Of a stretch of DNA of 42,353 nt, positions 10,528 to 25,895 are shown one piece after another. Numbering within the stretch: position 1 is the stretch's first letter; every line of letters begins with the position of its first letter. The notes under the pieces are model-generated. The model was not told the origin of the DNA. It did not search any database and saw only the letters and a program-made list of their open reading frames with translations. Origin of the DNA: Tubiluchus corallicola (Eukaryota > Priapulida > Priapulimorpha > Priapulimorphida > Tubiluchidae); contig JAQGDQ010001408.1 of assembly GCA_030141605.1 (NCBI GenBank), positions 1 through 42,353 of the forward strand, read 5' to 3'. The position numbers were made by a program, and so were the translations under genes.

Positions 10528-11768
10528 ATGGGTGCCGCGAAAGTACTGATATTTCTTGCATTTTTGTCAGGAGTAAAAGCCGACATATTGAGTTCCACGG
10601 CTCCCGTGGAAGCCATGGTAGCCGCAGAATCCGGGATTCTTGATAAGCTGGAAGAATACGTAGCGGCCAAATCACTGAAACGGCTAAAAGAGTTCGCGGA
10701 CTACTTGAATTCGGATTCGATTGTCCATTTAAAAACTCCGGAACACGTGAAAAGAACCGAAGCTGGAATGGATAATGTAATTTCGATCCCATCAGTGCGT
10801 ACTTGCTCCTGCAGACGATGCAGGGAATATCAAAAAAGCTGGAAACTGTAATGAATGAAGACAACGTGGGTGAGATGATCAATGAACTAGAGAAGCTAAT
10901 TGCAATGTTACCAAGTGAAACAGACTACCAAGGAAAAATAAATGCATTATTTCGATTGCAACAAACGTATTCGCTTGACGTACGCTCTCTATCACAAGGA
11001 ATTATTGACGGAGTACAGACAGGGGTGCAACTGTCCACAGGAGACTGCTACGAGATTGGATTAGTGGCCTGCCAAAACGAAGATACTCATCTCACTGTTG
11101 CATGGCTTCGGGAAGCACGCGTCCTCCACGAAAGGAACAGCAAAGAGCACTCAGACTTCCCACGGGCTGAAGTGGAAGCGAAGCTCATAGACTGCCTTTC
11201 AGCGTTATACCCAAATATGAAAAGCACGTCTAAGAAAACGAATGATGGAATAGATGACGTAACTGATCCAGTTCTTACAACAGTTGATCCCAGAAGTCGG
11301 GACATGCAACAAACCAGAAATCCACAGGACGACAGCGAAATTACCGATGTTTCAACTCTTCTACAGTATGAAATTTGGTGCCGGGGGGAGTTTCCACTAG
11401 GTCCCACATCGGCAAGCGTCCACAAATGTTATTTAACAAACAAAGGCAGTCGGTGGTTACAACTACAGCCAGTAAAAGAAGAACTGATGCAGGAGAAACC
11501 ATTTTTCTTGGCAATTTACCACGATGTAATAATCGAGAACGAAATCGAAGCTGTGAAAAAACTTGCCACGCCCAAACTCAAGAGAGCTAGATCAGGACTA
11601 GGCAACTTATTGGCTCCAGTCTCATCCAGAGTAAGCAAAACCACGCCCAAACTCAAGAGAGCTAGATCAGGACTAGGCAACTTATTGGCTCCAGTCTCAT
11701 CCAGAGTAAACAAAATCGCTCGATTAAGCGATGACGAACCCGTATCAATTAAGCTAAACGAAAAATAA
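10528..11768 (+). pseudogene. Prolyl 4-hydroxylase alpha subunit-like, intronless, frameshifted and lacking the catalytic domain
   Basis: The family (P4HA) hydroxylates proline in procollagen in the ER. The start at 10528 has a strong context (AACATGG) and opens a signal peptide (MGAAKVLIFLAFLSGVKA). The N-terminal P4H dimerisation domain follows; then ALFRLQQTYSLDVRSLSQG and DCYEIGLVACQNEDTHLTVA match the peptide-substrate (TPR-like) domain; YEIWCRGE, LQPVKEE and IYHDVIIENEIEAVKKLATP match the linker and start of the catalytic domain. The frame changes near 10775-10785 (one base missing). The protein ends at 11766-11768, before the HxD...H iron site, so it cannot be an active hydroxylase. 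A 75-bp in-frame tandem duplication lies at 11566-11715. Everything in one exon suggests a retrocopy, but no poly(A) tail is seen. A secreted substrate-binding protein is possible if the frameshift is an error. Confidence 0.82.
11566..11715 (+). repeat. 75-bp tandem duplication inside the P4HA-like coding region
   Basis: Bases 11566-11640 and 11641-11715 are identical except one base (GTAAGCAAAA versus GTAAACAAAA). The unit is 25 codons, so the frame is kept and a segment beginning TPKLKRARSGLGNLLAPVSS is doubled. Near identity means a recent event. Confidence 0.98.
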
Positions 11769-11787
11769 AACACACAATTTGTTTATT
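11764..11787. promoter_or_regulatory. Back-to-back poly(A) signals between convergent transcription units
   Basis: AATAAA on the plus strand (11764-11769) overlaps the P4HA-like stop codon. TTTATT at 11782-11787 is AATAAA on the minus strand, the strand of METTL5. Function is inferred from sequence only. Confidence 0.3.
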
Positions 11788-12316
11788 TACAAGATTCTGT
11801 TTTAGTAGCACACCACAAGAAGTTATTGTCAAATGTACACAAAGTCAATGTGGCCCAGTTAAAAAGCAACTATGTAGTGAAAGGGTTAATTGCTAAAAAG
11901 CTTGCATGAGTTTAGAAAATTGATGTTCCTTTTTGATTTCTTTTCGGAACACTAGGCTCAGAAATTTCATATGATGACACAATTTCTTAGACAAACTGTA
12001 TAAAATCCATGCACAGTTTTGTGAATAAGCTTCTAAGATATTGGATTTGTATTCGTAAACAATTGTACACTGGCAATTGTTGCTTGAATCAATCATAAAA
12101 GTCAATAATCATCTTTCATCATTCATTCTGTCATATTCAAGATCAACTATTAGGTCTATTTCTCCCATAATGTACATTTGTTAGAAAATTTATATAACAG
12201 TAAAAGAACAGAAAAGAGTGCACGACCATTGACCAGATGATCTGCATGACTACTGACCAGCATGAACCACAAGGCGAGTGGTTCTTTGAAAGATAAAAAC
12301 TCAACTGCTGACTAGA
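11769..12316. other. Spacer between the P4HA-like copy and the 32-bp array
   Basis: AT-rich. No gene or repeat recognised apart from the poly(A) signals at its left edge. Confidence 0.5.
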
Positions 12317-14448
12317 ACATGGCCTTCTTCAGCACATTCCTCTAAAGCACATGGCCTACTTTAGCACATTCCTCTAAAACACATGGCCTACTTTAGCACA
12401 TTCCTCTAAAACACATGGACTTCTTTAGCACATTCCTCTAAAACACATGGACTTCTTTAGCACATTTCCCTAAAACACATGGACTTCTTTAGCACATTTC
12501 TCTAAAGCACATGGCCTTCTTTAGCACATTCCTCTAAAGCACATGGACTTCTTTAGCACATTCCTCTAAAACACATGGACTTCTTTAGCACATTTCCCTA
12601 AAACACATGGCCTTCTTTAGCACATTCCTCTAAAACACATGGACTTTTTTAGCACATTTCCCTAAAACACATGGACTTCTTTAGCACATTTCTCTAAAGC
12701 ACATGGCCTTCTCTAGCATATTACCCTAAATCACATGGCCTACTTTAGCACATTCCTCTAAAGCACATGGCCTTCTTCAGCACATTCCTCTAAAACACAT
12801 GGCCTACTTTAACACATTCCTCTAAAACACGTGGCATACTTTAGCACATTCCTCTAAAACACATGGCCTACTTTAACACATTCCTCTAAAACACATGGCA
12901 TACTTTAACACATTCCTCTAAAGCACATGGACTTCTTTAGCACATTCCCCTAAAGCACATGGACTTCTTTAGCACATTCCCCTAAAGCACGTGGCATACT
13001 TTAGCACATTCCTCTAAAACAGATGGCCTACTTTAACACATTCCTCTAAAGCACGTGACATACTTTAGCACATTCCTCTAAAGCACATGGACTTCTTTAG
13101 CACATTCCTCTAAAACACATGGCCTACTTTAACACATTCCTCTAAAGCACGTGACATACTTTAGCACATTCCTCTAAAGCACATGGACTTCTTTAGCACA
13201 TTCCCCTAAAGCACGTGGCCTACTTTAACACATTCCTCTAAAACACATGGCATACTTTAACACATTCCTCTAAAGCACGTGACATACTTTAGCACATTCC
13301 TCTAAAGCACATGGACTTCTTTAGCCAATTCCTCTAAAACACATGGCCTACTTTAACACATTCCTCTAAAGCACGTGACATACTTTAACACATTCCTCTA
13401 AAGCACATGGACTTCTTTGGCACATTCCCCTAAAACACATGGCCTACTTTAATACATTCCCCTAAAGCACATGGCCTACTTTAACACATTCCTCTAAAAC
13501 ACATGGACTTCTTTAACACATTCCCCTAAAGCACATGGACTTCTTTACCACATTCCTCTAAAACACATGGACTTCTTTAGCACATTCCTCTAAAACACAT
13601 GGCCTTCTTTAGCACATTCCTCTAAAACACATGGACTTCTTTAACACATTCCCCTAAAGCACATGGCATACTTTAACACATTCCTCTAAAGCACATGGAC
13701 TTCTTTAACACATTCCCCTAAAGCACATGGCATACTTTAACACATTCCTCTAAAACACATGGCATACTTTAACACATTCCTCTAAAGCACATGGACTACT
13801 TTAGCACATTCCCCTAAAGCACATGGACTTCTTTAACACATTCCCCTAAAGCACATGGCATACTTTAACACATTCCCCTAAAGCACGTGGCATACTTTAG
13901 CACATTCCTCTAAAACACATAGCCTACTTTAACACATTCCTCTAAAACACATGGCCTACTTTAACACATTCCTCTAAAACACATGGCCTACTTTAACACA
14001 TTCCTCTAAAACACATGGCATACTTTAACACATTCCCCTAAAGCATGTGGCATACTTTAGCACATTCCTCTAAAACACATGGCCTACTTTAACACATTTG
14101 TCTAAAACACATGGCCTACTTTAACACATTCCTCTAAAGCACATGGCCTACTTTAACACATTACTCTAAAGCACGTGACATACTTTAGCACATTCCTCTA
14201 AAGCACATGGACTTCTTTAGCCAATTCCTCTAAAACACATGGCCTACTTTAACACATTCCTCTAAAACAGATGGCCTACTTTAACACATTCCTCTAAAAC
14301 ACATGGACTTCTTTAACACATTCCCCTAAAGCACATGGACTTCTTTACCACATTCCTCTAAAACACATGGACTTCTTTAGCACATTCCTCTAAAACACAT
14401 GGCCTACTTTAACGCATTCCTCTAAAACACATGGCATACTTTAACACA
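12317..14448. repeat. Minisatellite array, about 66 copies of a 32-bp unit
   Basis: The unit starts ACATGGACTTCTTTAGCACA and continues TTCCTCTAAAAC. The phase is kept without indels: the unit starting at 12317 is in register with that at 14429 (66 x 32 bp), followed by a 20-bp partial unit. Variants mix ACATGG/ACGTGG, CTTC/CTAC/CATAC, TTAGCA/TTAACA and CCTCTAAA/CCCCTAAA. Nearly every unit carries a CANNTG hexamer (CACATG or CACGTG). The rare variant TTAGCCAATT occurs at 13321 and 14217, 896 bp (28 units) apart, and TTACCACATT at 13545 and 14345, 800 bp (25 units) apart, so larger blocks were duplicated within the array. Confidence 0.97.
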
Positions 14449-14495
14449 ATCCACCAAGTACACAGCTTTCTTTAAACTTCGGCATCTGACTGATC

Positions 14496-17860
<3,365 letters not shown>

Positions 17861-20800
17861 CTCTCAGGCAAGCTGTTCTGTATTTTTGTCAAAGCATCTG
17901 TAATGACAAAATGAGCAAAAATCAGTTTTTTCTCCCCATCAATGGGTTTCAAGCCTGAAATAAAGAAATCTCACTTCGTTTTGGTATTTGCTGCAAGTCG
18001 CCACAGACAACGGAAAAATAATTCAGGTCACTTTTTCAAGTGACCAAATAAAAATAAAAATAACCACACTGACTAGTGACACCTAAGAAGGCAGGGCCTC
18101 ATTAAGAATTGTGGGGGCCACTGCACTAAAAAATTTCTAATACAAAAAATACAATTTTACAACATTACATAAAAAATAGGCCTATGTTTACTGTGTGGAT
18201 TAATTACTTACTAATATTTTTATTATGTCTGATAAGATGATGAAACTAAAAAATTTGAACTCGTTTGCTATTCATAAGAGTAGCTTAGTAATTAATGCTA
18301 TTGTCATTAATGCTAATTTCAAACGTTCACAAACTTAACATGTTGAATAATTGAACACAGCCCACTCTATACTGTAACAAGTTACATGAAAGATGGCAGC
18401 TTATTGGTTTTGATGCACACAATTACTCTACGCACTCAATTGCTGTGTGTTGCACTTGAATATTCAGTTTTGATTATGAGAACATGTAAAGTATAAACTT
18501 ATCCTGTATGAGTAAGTATTTATACGAATACAGCATGTCATAATGTGTGGAGAACTAGAGTTAACACCCTTTCTGTAGACCGTTAACTGTCACACAAATT
18601 ATGTGAACTTGGGACTTATTGTCAGGTAACTGGGGGGGGGGGGGTCGGGACCACAATGACAGTCGTTGAACATTGTTAAGATTTAACATTAAACTGTTTA
18701 GCATAATTTGAAAAATTTTGTGCATAGTACCAGAAATGCTAGATCTACCTGCACTTGCTCTTGCATTATCATCACTACCCACCCTCTGTTTCTACGTCAT
18801 TCGATCTCCATGATTAACTTTCACGTTAGAAATGTTCCACTGGTGACTTTTTCTGTTAAATCTATCTAAATGAATAAGGTATCTGTGACAGATAATAATA
18901 TTACTACGTAATCTCATAGATAGATCCATAAATTATAACTTCCTTGGTTACTTTTTTGGTTGATTAGATTCATGAAAGTGTGTTCAACAGGTAAACTCAG
19001 AGCACACTACACAACTTACCCAGTCTTTTGCGTTTAATCTTTTTGATAGATTTTTCCTTCCAAATGTTGTTACGAAAATCTTAATTACTTTTACTTTTGG
19101 CCATCGATCTCCAGTAATAATTTGTACAAACCTCTTTGAAAAGCATAATCTCACTTTTAAAATGAAAAAACACACTAAGCGTGGGAGCCGCCATGACAAG
19201 TGAAACAATACAGATAGTGCCGCCATCTGTGGCGAAAAAAGTGATGACTATCCTTGGTCAGAAAACACTACAATCTTGGTGTAAAAATGTGGTACTAATC
19301 AGTTTTTACCTCCTCATGTCACAAACTTTCATGTTTCCAGTATTTTAGCAAAAGATATAAAAGAGAATAATTGGTGTCAGCTTATATCATCAATAACTTC
19401 AGATGTTAATTAAACCAGTTTATTAATTGTTTCATTTCATGGATTTTTCATGCTTCTTTGTTTACTAACTAGATAAGGAGCCTGTTCTATGTATGTCAAA
19501 TGATTTACATTTTTAATGTAAACAAGTCTTGAGTTATTTCCAGTTATTTCATCTAATAGGTTTTTATCCCATTTCTTTGTTTATGGCCCAAATTCAAGGT
19601 GCCACGCATAATACTAAGTGCATAAATTATTACAATAATGATTATCATTGTCAAATATTCGGCATCTTTTTAATTTAAACTTTATTTATCTTGAGTTGTC
19701 TCATTAATTAGTAATTTTTATTTTGCCAAATATATCTTTTATGCTTTTATTAATAATTATTTCTCCTGAAAATAAACTTTAATGAGCAAATTTTGAAAAA
19801 TTGTTCATGGCAAGTAAATGTGCTCTATTTCAACCACGTAGAAAAGATGTTAAGTTTGTAAATAAGAGTTGGTCCCTCAGTTTCTCTTTTTCTGTCTCTT
19901 TCTCTCTCCTCTCTCTCTTTCTCGCTCTCTAGCTTTCTCTCTCCCCCACTTCTAGCTATCTCTCTCCCTTGCCCCCCTCTCTCTGTTTTGCTTGTTCTCT
20001 TTCTGCCTCCTTTAATTGTCTACAGTGCTTCAGTTAATGAGTATGAGAAATCAGTATTAATTAGAATGAATTAATCTTTAAGGCCAACTTTTTTATTCTA
20101 ATTGTTTTTTGGAATTTTTTTAAACTTTGTTGCTGTAATTTCAAATGTTCTTAGAATGAATTTGTTTTTTTTTTCAAAGTAACTTGCACTGTATCATTTG
20201 CTGCATATATCACTTCAAATTCAATAGGTTTTCATAACAATTTGTGATTATAAAAAAATGAAAATACCAATCTAAGGAATTCCAAACTATGTAGATTTGT
20301 GAATTTCTTGGGGTCGACGTTGCCCAATAAATTATGCTATTTTGCAAAATTTATTAAAGGTTCTTTGTTGGCAAAACGAGAACCTACGCTTTCATGAGCA
20401 TGATAAGCCTCAGAGATGAAAAACTAAACTAGCAGAGATGTCATTGTCACATGTAGATGCAAGTGAATGTTTTCTAAACACTTTTTCTGTCATTTTTTCC
20501 CTGAGAAAAAATTTTATTGGCAAGAGCCTTTTCTAGGAAAACGAATGTACCCAGCTTGGCTTAGTGTGGCCCATTTAAAGAAATTGTTCTTATTGGGGGT
20601 AACACACACATTGCTGCGAATGATGTACGTTGCAACTATACCAATATGGCAAGAGTCTTTCTTCCAGAATGTGGAGATCTTGCAGCCACTGAGAATAACT
20701 GTAATATCCTACTGTACTTAAATCAGTTCAAAAAACCTCAATGTAAATCTTGTCTGTATTGATTCCAATATAAATTATCAATGTTCTTCAAGTAATTTGG

Positions 20801-21694
20801 GTTCCAAACTGGACTCACTAACTCAGTTTACTCAAGTATCGGTATAATGGTCAATGTCTGAAGTTTCGAGGGTTGATTTGGAAACTAACAATGATCACTC
20901 TCAGCTAACCTTTCACCTTTTTGGGGTAATTTTTTCTTTTTAAAAATTTTCAATTAAACTTTGCAAAATTTTTTTCCTTTGTTTCTTCATGCTGTTTCAT
21001 TTTTCTAGTGTAGTAATTTACCAGTTATCAGTTGTTTTCCTCTTCCATAGGCTATTGCCTGTTAAGGATCTTAACAGTGCTTAACTTTTCACATAAATAA
21101 AAAAAAATCGCGTCTCTCTGAACTTCGGCTTGTAGCAGTTGAAATTTGTATCAAAGGTGCTGTTTTTAGTGTGTTAATGAATTGCAGCAGTTGCTGCTTA
21201 ATTCAGGTTTGTGTCTTCGCTGTCGACATGTCGTTGATGTCGTTTTGTAAGGCGAAATCGACAGTTTTCGACAAAGTGTATAAAGAGGAAGTGACGAATG
21301 ATGCCTAATGTTACGTATTTCCTTTTTGCGATTAGCGGCTATGCTGGCGGCATCAAACGGCCATTCAGTGAAAAATTTGGAGCGCCGCATTGACTGTAAT
21401 AATAATATTATTAAGTTCACCAGTAGTGTTGGCATACGTGCAATTTTGATAAGCCAAAATCACTTTTGCGTTTTTAATAAAAGAAGTATATCTCAATTAA
21501 AAGCAATTATTAGTTTAAAAAAAACTGAAAACATTTCATGAAAAGGAAAAAAATTGTAGCAATAAGTTTGTAATATGTACTTGCAAATGCCTGTTCAGTT
21601 TTCTTGTAAGTAAAATTTTATTGTTTTTCCTGAGGAAAGAGGCTAGCTGACTGCGTGATGGGCTGCCTGCTATGTAAAGAAGTAATGCATTTTT
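17861..21694. other. Long gene-poor spacer
   Basis: No gene recognised. It contains a run of 13 G at 18632-18644 and a C/T-rich tract at about 19880-19985 (mixed TCTCTC, CCCCC). Many short open frames exist on both strands but none has a recognisable motif. Confidence 0.5.
19880..19985. repeat. Polypyrimidine (CT)-rich tract
   Basis: About 105 bp almost entirely C and T on the plus strand, such as TCTTTCTCTCTCCTCTCTCT. Low-complexity sequence. Confidence 0.85.
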
Positions 21695-21970
21695 CATTGA
21701 TTTATTGATTTTTCTCTCCCCCGCTCTCTTAGAGAGAAAGAGGGGGAGAGAGAGAGAGAGAGAGTTAAAAGAAAGACGGAACTATGAACTATGAATTTTA
21801 TTTCACACATCAAAATACAATATTGTACACATAAATAAACAATAAATAAAATAATTTGAGTAGTGTGAGGTGAGTGTACGACCATACGGTCATTAACACA
21901 CTCGCCTTACTTAAATGAAAATGAAAAAATTATTAAAGATATGCGTGCTTTTGTAGATGACTCAACGAAA
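21695..21970. other. AT-rich spacer with GA-rich microsatellite
   Basis: An (AG)n-rich tract lies at about 21735-21765 (GGGGGAGAGAGAGAGAGAGA). No gene is supported. Confidence 0.6.
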
Positions 21971-22142
21971 TTGATGTAATAAAGTAAATGATGTAATAAT
22001 AGCAAGGAAACATAAGAAAAACACAATATGGAATTACGATTTTGATATAAATATTGAAATAATTTTGAAATAAAGTAAAAGATGTAATGAACAGCAAGGA
22101 AACATGAGGAAAACTTAATATGTAATTACGATTTTGATATAG
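21971..22142. repeat. Diverged two-copy tandem repeat, about 92-bp period
   Basis: AGCAAGGAAACAT occurs at 22001 and 22093. The text around it (GATGTAAT before, AATTACGATTTTGATATA after) is shared with several substitutions. Noncoding. Confidence 0.75.
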
Positions 22143-24584
22143 GCGGCGATGAATGAATAATTTCATTTAAATTGATTTATACCTTACTAATAAAGTAACA
22201 AAGGTCGTAATGGTACCTATTAGCAAAAGAAAAACATTAGTGCAAAAAATGACCAAATTCAAGCTGTCATATTGTCCATGCATAACTCAATATGAGAAAA
22301 ACATGCAAAATAATAACAATAATACTAAATAAAAATAATAAAAAACAAACTAAATAAAATGAAAAGCAAGCTAGCCAAACAGAAATTTAAACAAACTTTC
22401 AAATAGGGAACTGAATCAAGCTGCAAAGTACATGCATTAAAATAATACTAAAGAGTCTAATTAATAAACAAAACAAAAGAACATTATACAAGTACATTTT
22501 TTACACGTAAGCAAACTGTATTTAATGAACATTTATTTTGATGTAAGCCTAACTGAATCTTAAAAAATTAGGCCAAATATAAGTAATGTCTGCACATGAT
22601 ATTATAAGGTATTATGACACACGTGCAAATTCTAATTTATGCTTCTCGCCTGAATTCTTTAACTAGGTTTTGACATAGTTAGTTGGTTGTTATAGAGTTG
22701 GAAGTTATGTCGGCTGCTTAGGATGACAGCTCTGATGTTTCCTTCAGTTATTTTTTGTTTACTGATAATAAAAAAGAGGAGTAATGTCGTAAATACATCT
22801 CTGCTTGTTCAACGTAATTTTATAACTAACTCCAACTCATAACAAAGGCCAATGTATGATTATATGCTTTTTAAACATTTTTTAACTTGGAATTAACAAA
22901 ACATGCAGATGTTTAGATTAAGTTATGTTCTGGAAAATTATTTGCTCTTCTGAAAAAATCGATTTTTTTCTATGAAAGGTATTACACATGAAAGTCAGGC
23001 CTAATATATCTTCAAGTTATATTTCCTGATAAGAACATATGAAATAGAAATGTTTTTTAGAAAAAATATTTCTCCAGAAATCGAATACTACATGAGCCAG
23101 GTATTCTTTCTTTTGATCAACTTTCTTAACTTCTTTTGTAAATAAGCCTATTAATTTTTATGAGATATGATTATAATAATTTTTATTTTAACTACAAATT
23201 ATTCTTAACGCCTTATGCTTACTTTAAATAATATTCAAAAAGATAACAGCTGCTATAAATCGTCAAAGAGAGATGTAGGCCTTGCAGTCTTTGCTTAGCG
23301 TACAAAATATTTAACTAGTAACCAAAGTTTCAAAACTGTGTTATAATTAACATTTTATTATAATTACCTGGCTGCATCCTTGCGAAATTTAAAAAGATAT
23401 CTTTTTGTGTTTTTGCAACTCACTGCTGAGCAATTTATGAGCGCCTGTTAACCGGGCTGGTTTTGATGGTCTCATCAATTCATCTGCTACAGTACCCACA
23501 GCCTGCGCTGTTGCGTACCAGACAACAACAGGCCGCACTGAATAGCCGCTAGGGCGACACTAACTGCGCGAACAACTGCGCAGAAGGACTTTCCCTACTT
23601 TATTGTGTATACTTTGGTTTTCGATGTGTAATCGGTCATGTGTGCTAAGGTTTCTTCTATTTAATTTTGGACAAAATGGCGCAACATTTAGCGCTTTGTA
23701 AAAATTATCACGTTGTTTTATTCTACCTTTTTTGTAAAAATTTAATTACTGTTTGCCATTTAAAACGGAGCTAAGATGTGCAATCGTTATAAAAGATAAA
23801 TGTAATTGTCTCTGTGTCCTATTTTCCTAGGCTTTTTGTTACCGGCCTACCTTACTATTTTGTTGTTTGCTACGCGCTTATTCATTACCGGGATTTCTTA
23901 TTTATTTTACTTTCCTCTTATTTATTTACTCTTTATTTATTTTAAATCACTCTGGTTAGACAAAAATTTGGGAAATATTTTGAACGATAAAGCTTATCAA
24001 TGAAGGGATAATTTTACATTTAATTTTGTAGACGACTCTATAGCGACATCTCCCAAAAACATATCGTAAGTATAAGTCGACCCCCTAAAATTTCACATTA
24101 AAATCGCCTCCCAAAAATTCAACTTGTACATAAGTATATACGGCAATCTCATTTACACAAATTCAGCTATTGCCTCTTCAGAGAATATTAAATCCACAAT
24201 TACTCGACATAACATATATGTTAAATTAAAAAGCCCTCGGCATCTAAAAATATCTTATTTATATAGGGGTGGCTGCTCGATGACCGCTGGATTGACAGAG
24301 ACATGTAAAAATTTTGAATTGAATTACACTGAATTTAAATTTCTGTAGTTATGTTAGGTATATATACTGGATAAGGTAATGGTATGAGAAATTAATTATT
24401 GGTCTGTAATGGACTGATACCAGTTTGTAAAATAGGCATTGAGGAGGCATTGATAATAATAATAATAATAATAATTAATCTTATTATTTTTAAATGGAAG
24501 CACAATAATACGTAACTGAACGAAGCATACTGAAGTGAAGTTACGTATTGCTATGTTGTATGGGCAGTGTATTTTTTTATTTTA
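22143..24584. other. AT-rich gene-poor spacer
   Basis: No gene recognised. Bases 23440-23660 are locally richer in GC and CpG and include AAAATGGCGCAAC, a possible but unproven first exon or promoter. An (AAT)n microsatellite lies at about 24450-24476. Confidence 0.45.
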
Positions 24585-24712
24585 TTATTATTTTATTTAT
24601 TTATTAAATATATCCACAACGATCATTACAGCATTGTACATAAAAGTATTTAATAACATATTTATTTTTATGTACACAAGATGCCGAGCCGCAAATGACC
24701 CGTGGTGTACTC
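24585..24712. repeat. Dispersed repeat D, copy 2
   Basis: Same order of words as 1735-1860: CAACGATCATTACAGCAT, TGTACACAAGATGCC, GCAAATGACCCGTGG. Same orientation as copy 1. Confidence 0.65.
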
Positions 24713-24909
24713 AAGAACTAATTACTTGTGTAGAGCACCCCAAATGAATGTGGACTGAGTGTAAAAGAAAGGAGCAGTAAAGGAGTAGAAAGAAAGGTTA
24801 ATAGAGAATAGAAAGAGGAGAAAGATGTGATGGTATCTGTATGAAGTAACGTGAACTATAGAAATGAAAAAATCCAGCAACACAATGGATTCCGACAGGG
24901 ACAGCAGTG

Positions 24910-25217
24910 TAATTAATCAAATTGATTTATTCTGTATAATTAGAAAAGATTTCACTTTTAAGATTTCTTTTGAAGCTATTTATAGCTAAAGAATTTTTTA
25001 TGTATTCGTTGATGTTATTCCAAAGTCTAGGGCCAGTGTTAGCGATGAAGTGCCTTGCCACGTCAGTCCTGCAAAACTTAATACGAAATTCATTAAATCT
25101 TGTTGAGTAATGTCTTATGTTAATAGATAATGGGTTTAAAAAGAAAGCGGGGAGAAGTTTATGTTTGGTTTTGTAGATGTACACAGCGGTATTCAGGTTT
25201 ATTAGATCATTTAGCAC
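24910..25217 (-). mobile_element. LINE reverse transcriptase C-terminal fragment
   Basis: The minus strand has an open frame of 96 codons ending at 24927. It begins MLNDLINLNTAVYIYKTKH and contains the HYSTR and GPRLWNNINEYIKN blocks followed by INSFKRNLKSEI. This is the usual tail of CR1/L2-like LINE polyproteins (HNTR..., GPKLWNSLP...IKN, FKRNLKxYL). No RT core is present. Its upstream end turns into a foldback (see 25157-25265), so it is truncated by a rearrangement. Confidence 0.8.
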
Positions 25218-25265
25218 TAGTAAACCTGAATACCGCTGTTTACATCTAGAAAACCAAACATAAAC
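25157..25265. repeat. Foldback inverted repeat, 45-bp arms, 19-bp loop
   Basis: The left arm 25157-25201 (starting GTTTATGTTTGGTTTT) is the reverse complement of 25221-25265 (ending AAAACCAAACATAAAC) at 43 of 45 positions. The loop is 25202-25220. The left arm belongs to the LINE fragment; the right arm is an inverted copy of it. Confidence 0.95.
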
Positions 25266-25342
25266 GTAACGTATGTCACTCCCTACGTTACATCATTTGT
25301 TGCCAGATAACACAATTAAGTTTAAAAATTAGCAAAATTAAA

Positions 25343-25495
25343 AATGATTTACAATTGAAGTATAAAAACCTAATTATAAAAACGGACACGTGTAAAAGAG
25401 ATTTAATCATATTACTTGAATGATTTACAATTGAAATATAAAAACCTAATTATAAAAACGGACCCGTGTAAAAGAGATTTAACCATATTACTTGA
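25343..25495. repeat. Two-copy tandem repeat, 76-bp period
   Basis: AATGATTTACAATTGAA starts at 25343 and 25419. The rest of the unit (AAAACCTAATTATAAAAACG, then GTGTAAAAGAGATTTAA) is shared with only a few changes. Unknown origin. Confidence 0.95.
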
Positions 25496-25598
25496 GTCAC
25501 TGTCTTTTCCGATCTGTCCATCCATCCCGTGCAATACAAATTTGCGAATTTTCAGTTTTTTGTGTTGCTTCTTGTCATGTGTAATCAAGCTGTCATGT

Positions 25599-25772
25599 TC
25601 ACATGACAATGGTCTTATACAAGCCTTTGCTTCTCTAGCCCACTGCAGTACAATTAATCTTTTATGATAACGATAGTGTATGAAACATGATAATTTATTA
25701 CAGTATGAAGTAGCAATCTTAATGTTACCATGTATTACATGTCACTATATTGTACTGAATGTGATAATAATA
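25599..25772 (+). repeat. Dispersed repeat C, copy 1 (LINE 3' UTR-like)
   Basis: Nearly the same as 38290-38465: TTCACATGACA, TATACAAGCCTTTGCTTCTC, TAGCCCACTGCAGTACAATT, TATTGTACTGAATGTGATAA then TAATA. Because the 38-kb copy follows LINE coding remnants, this is probably a LINE 3' UTR ending in a short ATA tail. Confidence 0.85.
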
Positions 25773-25895
25773 CAAAAAGATTTCGATATTTATAAACGAA
25801 CTGAAAGTCATGTATCTTAACCTCACATTTATGGTAAATTATTTCATTTTATCCTAATAACCTGAAGGCATTATTCTTTTAATTTTATTGATTAG

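Noticed and set aside
21166-21541. Possible genes on both strands around 21.2-21.5 kb
   Set aside because: Overlapping open frames of 77-89 codons with no recognisable motif, no splice or repeat support, and low-complexity ends.
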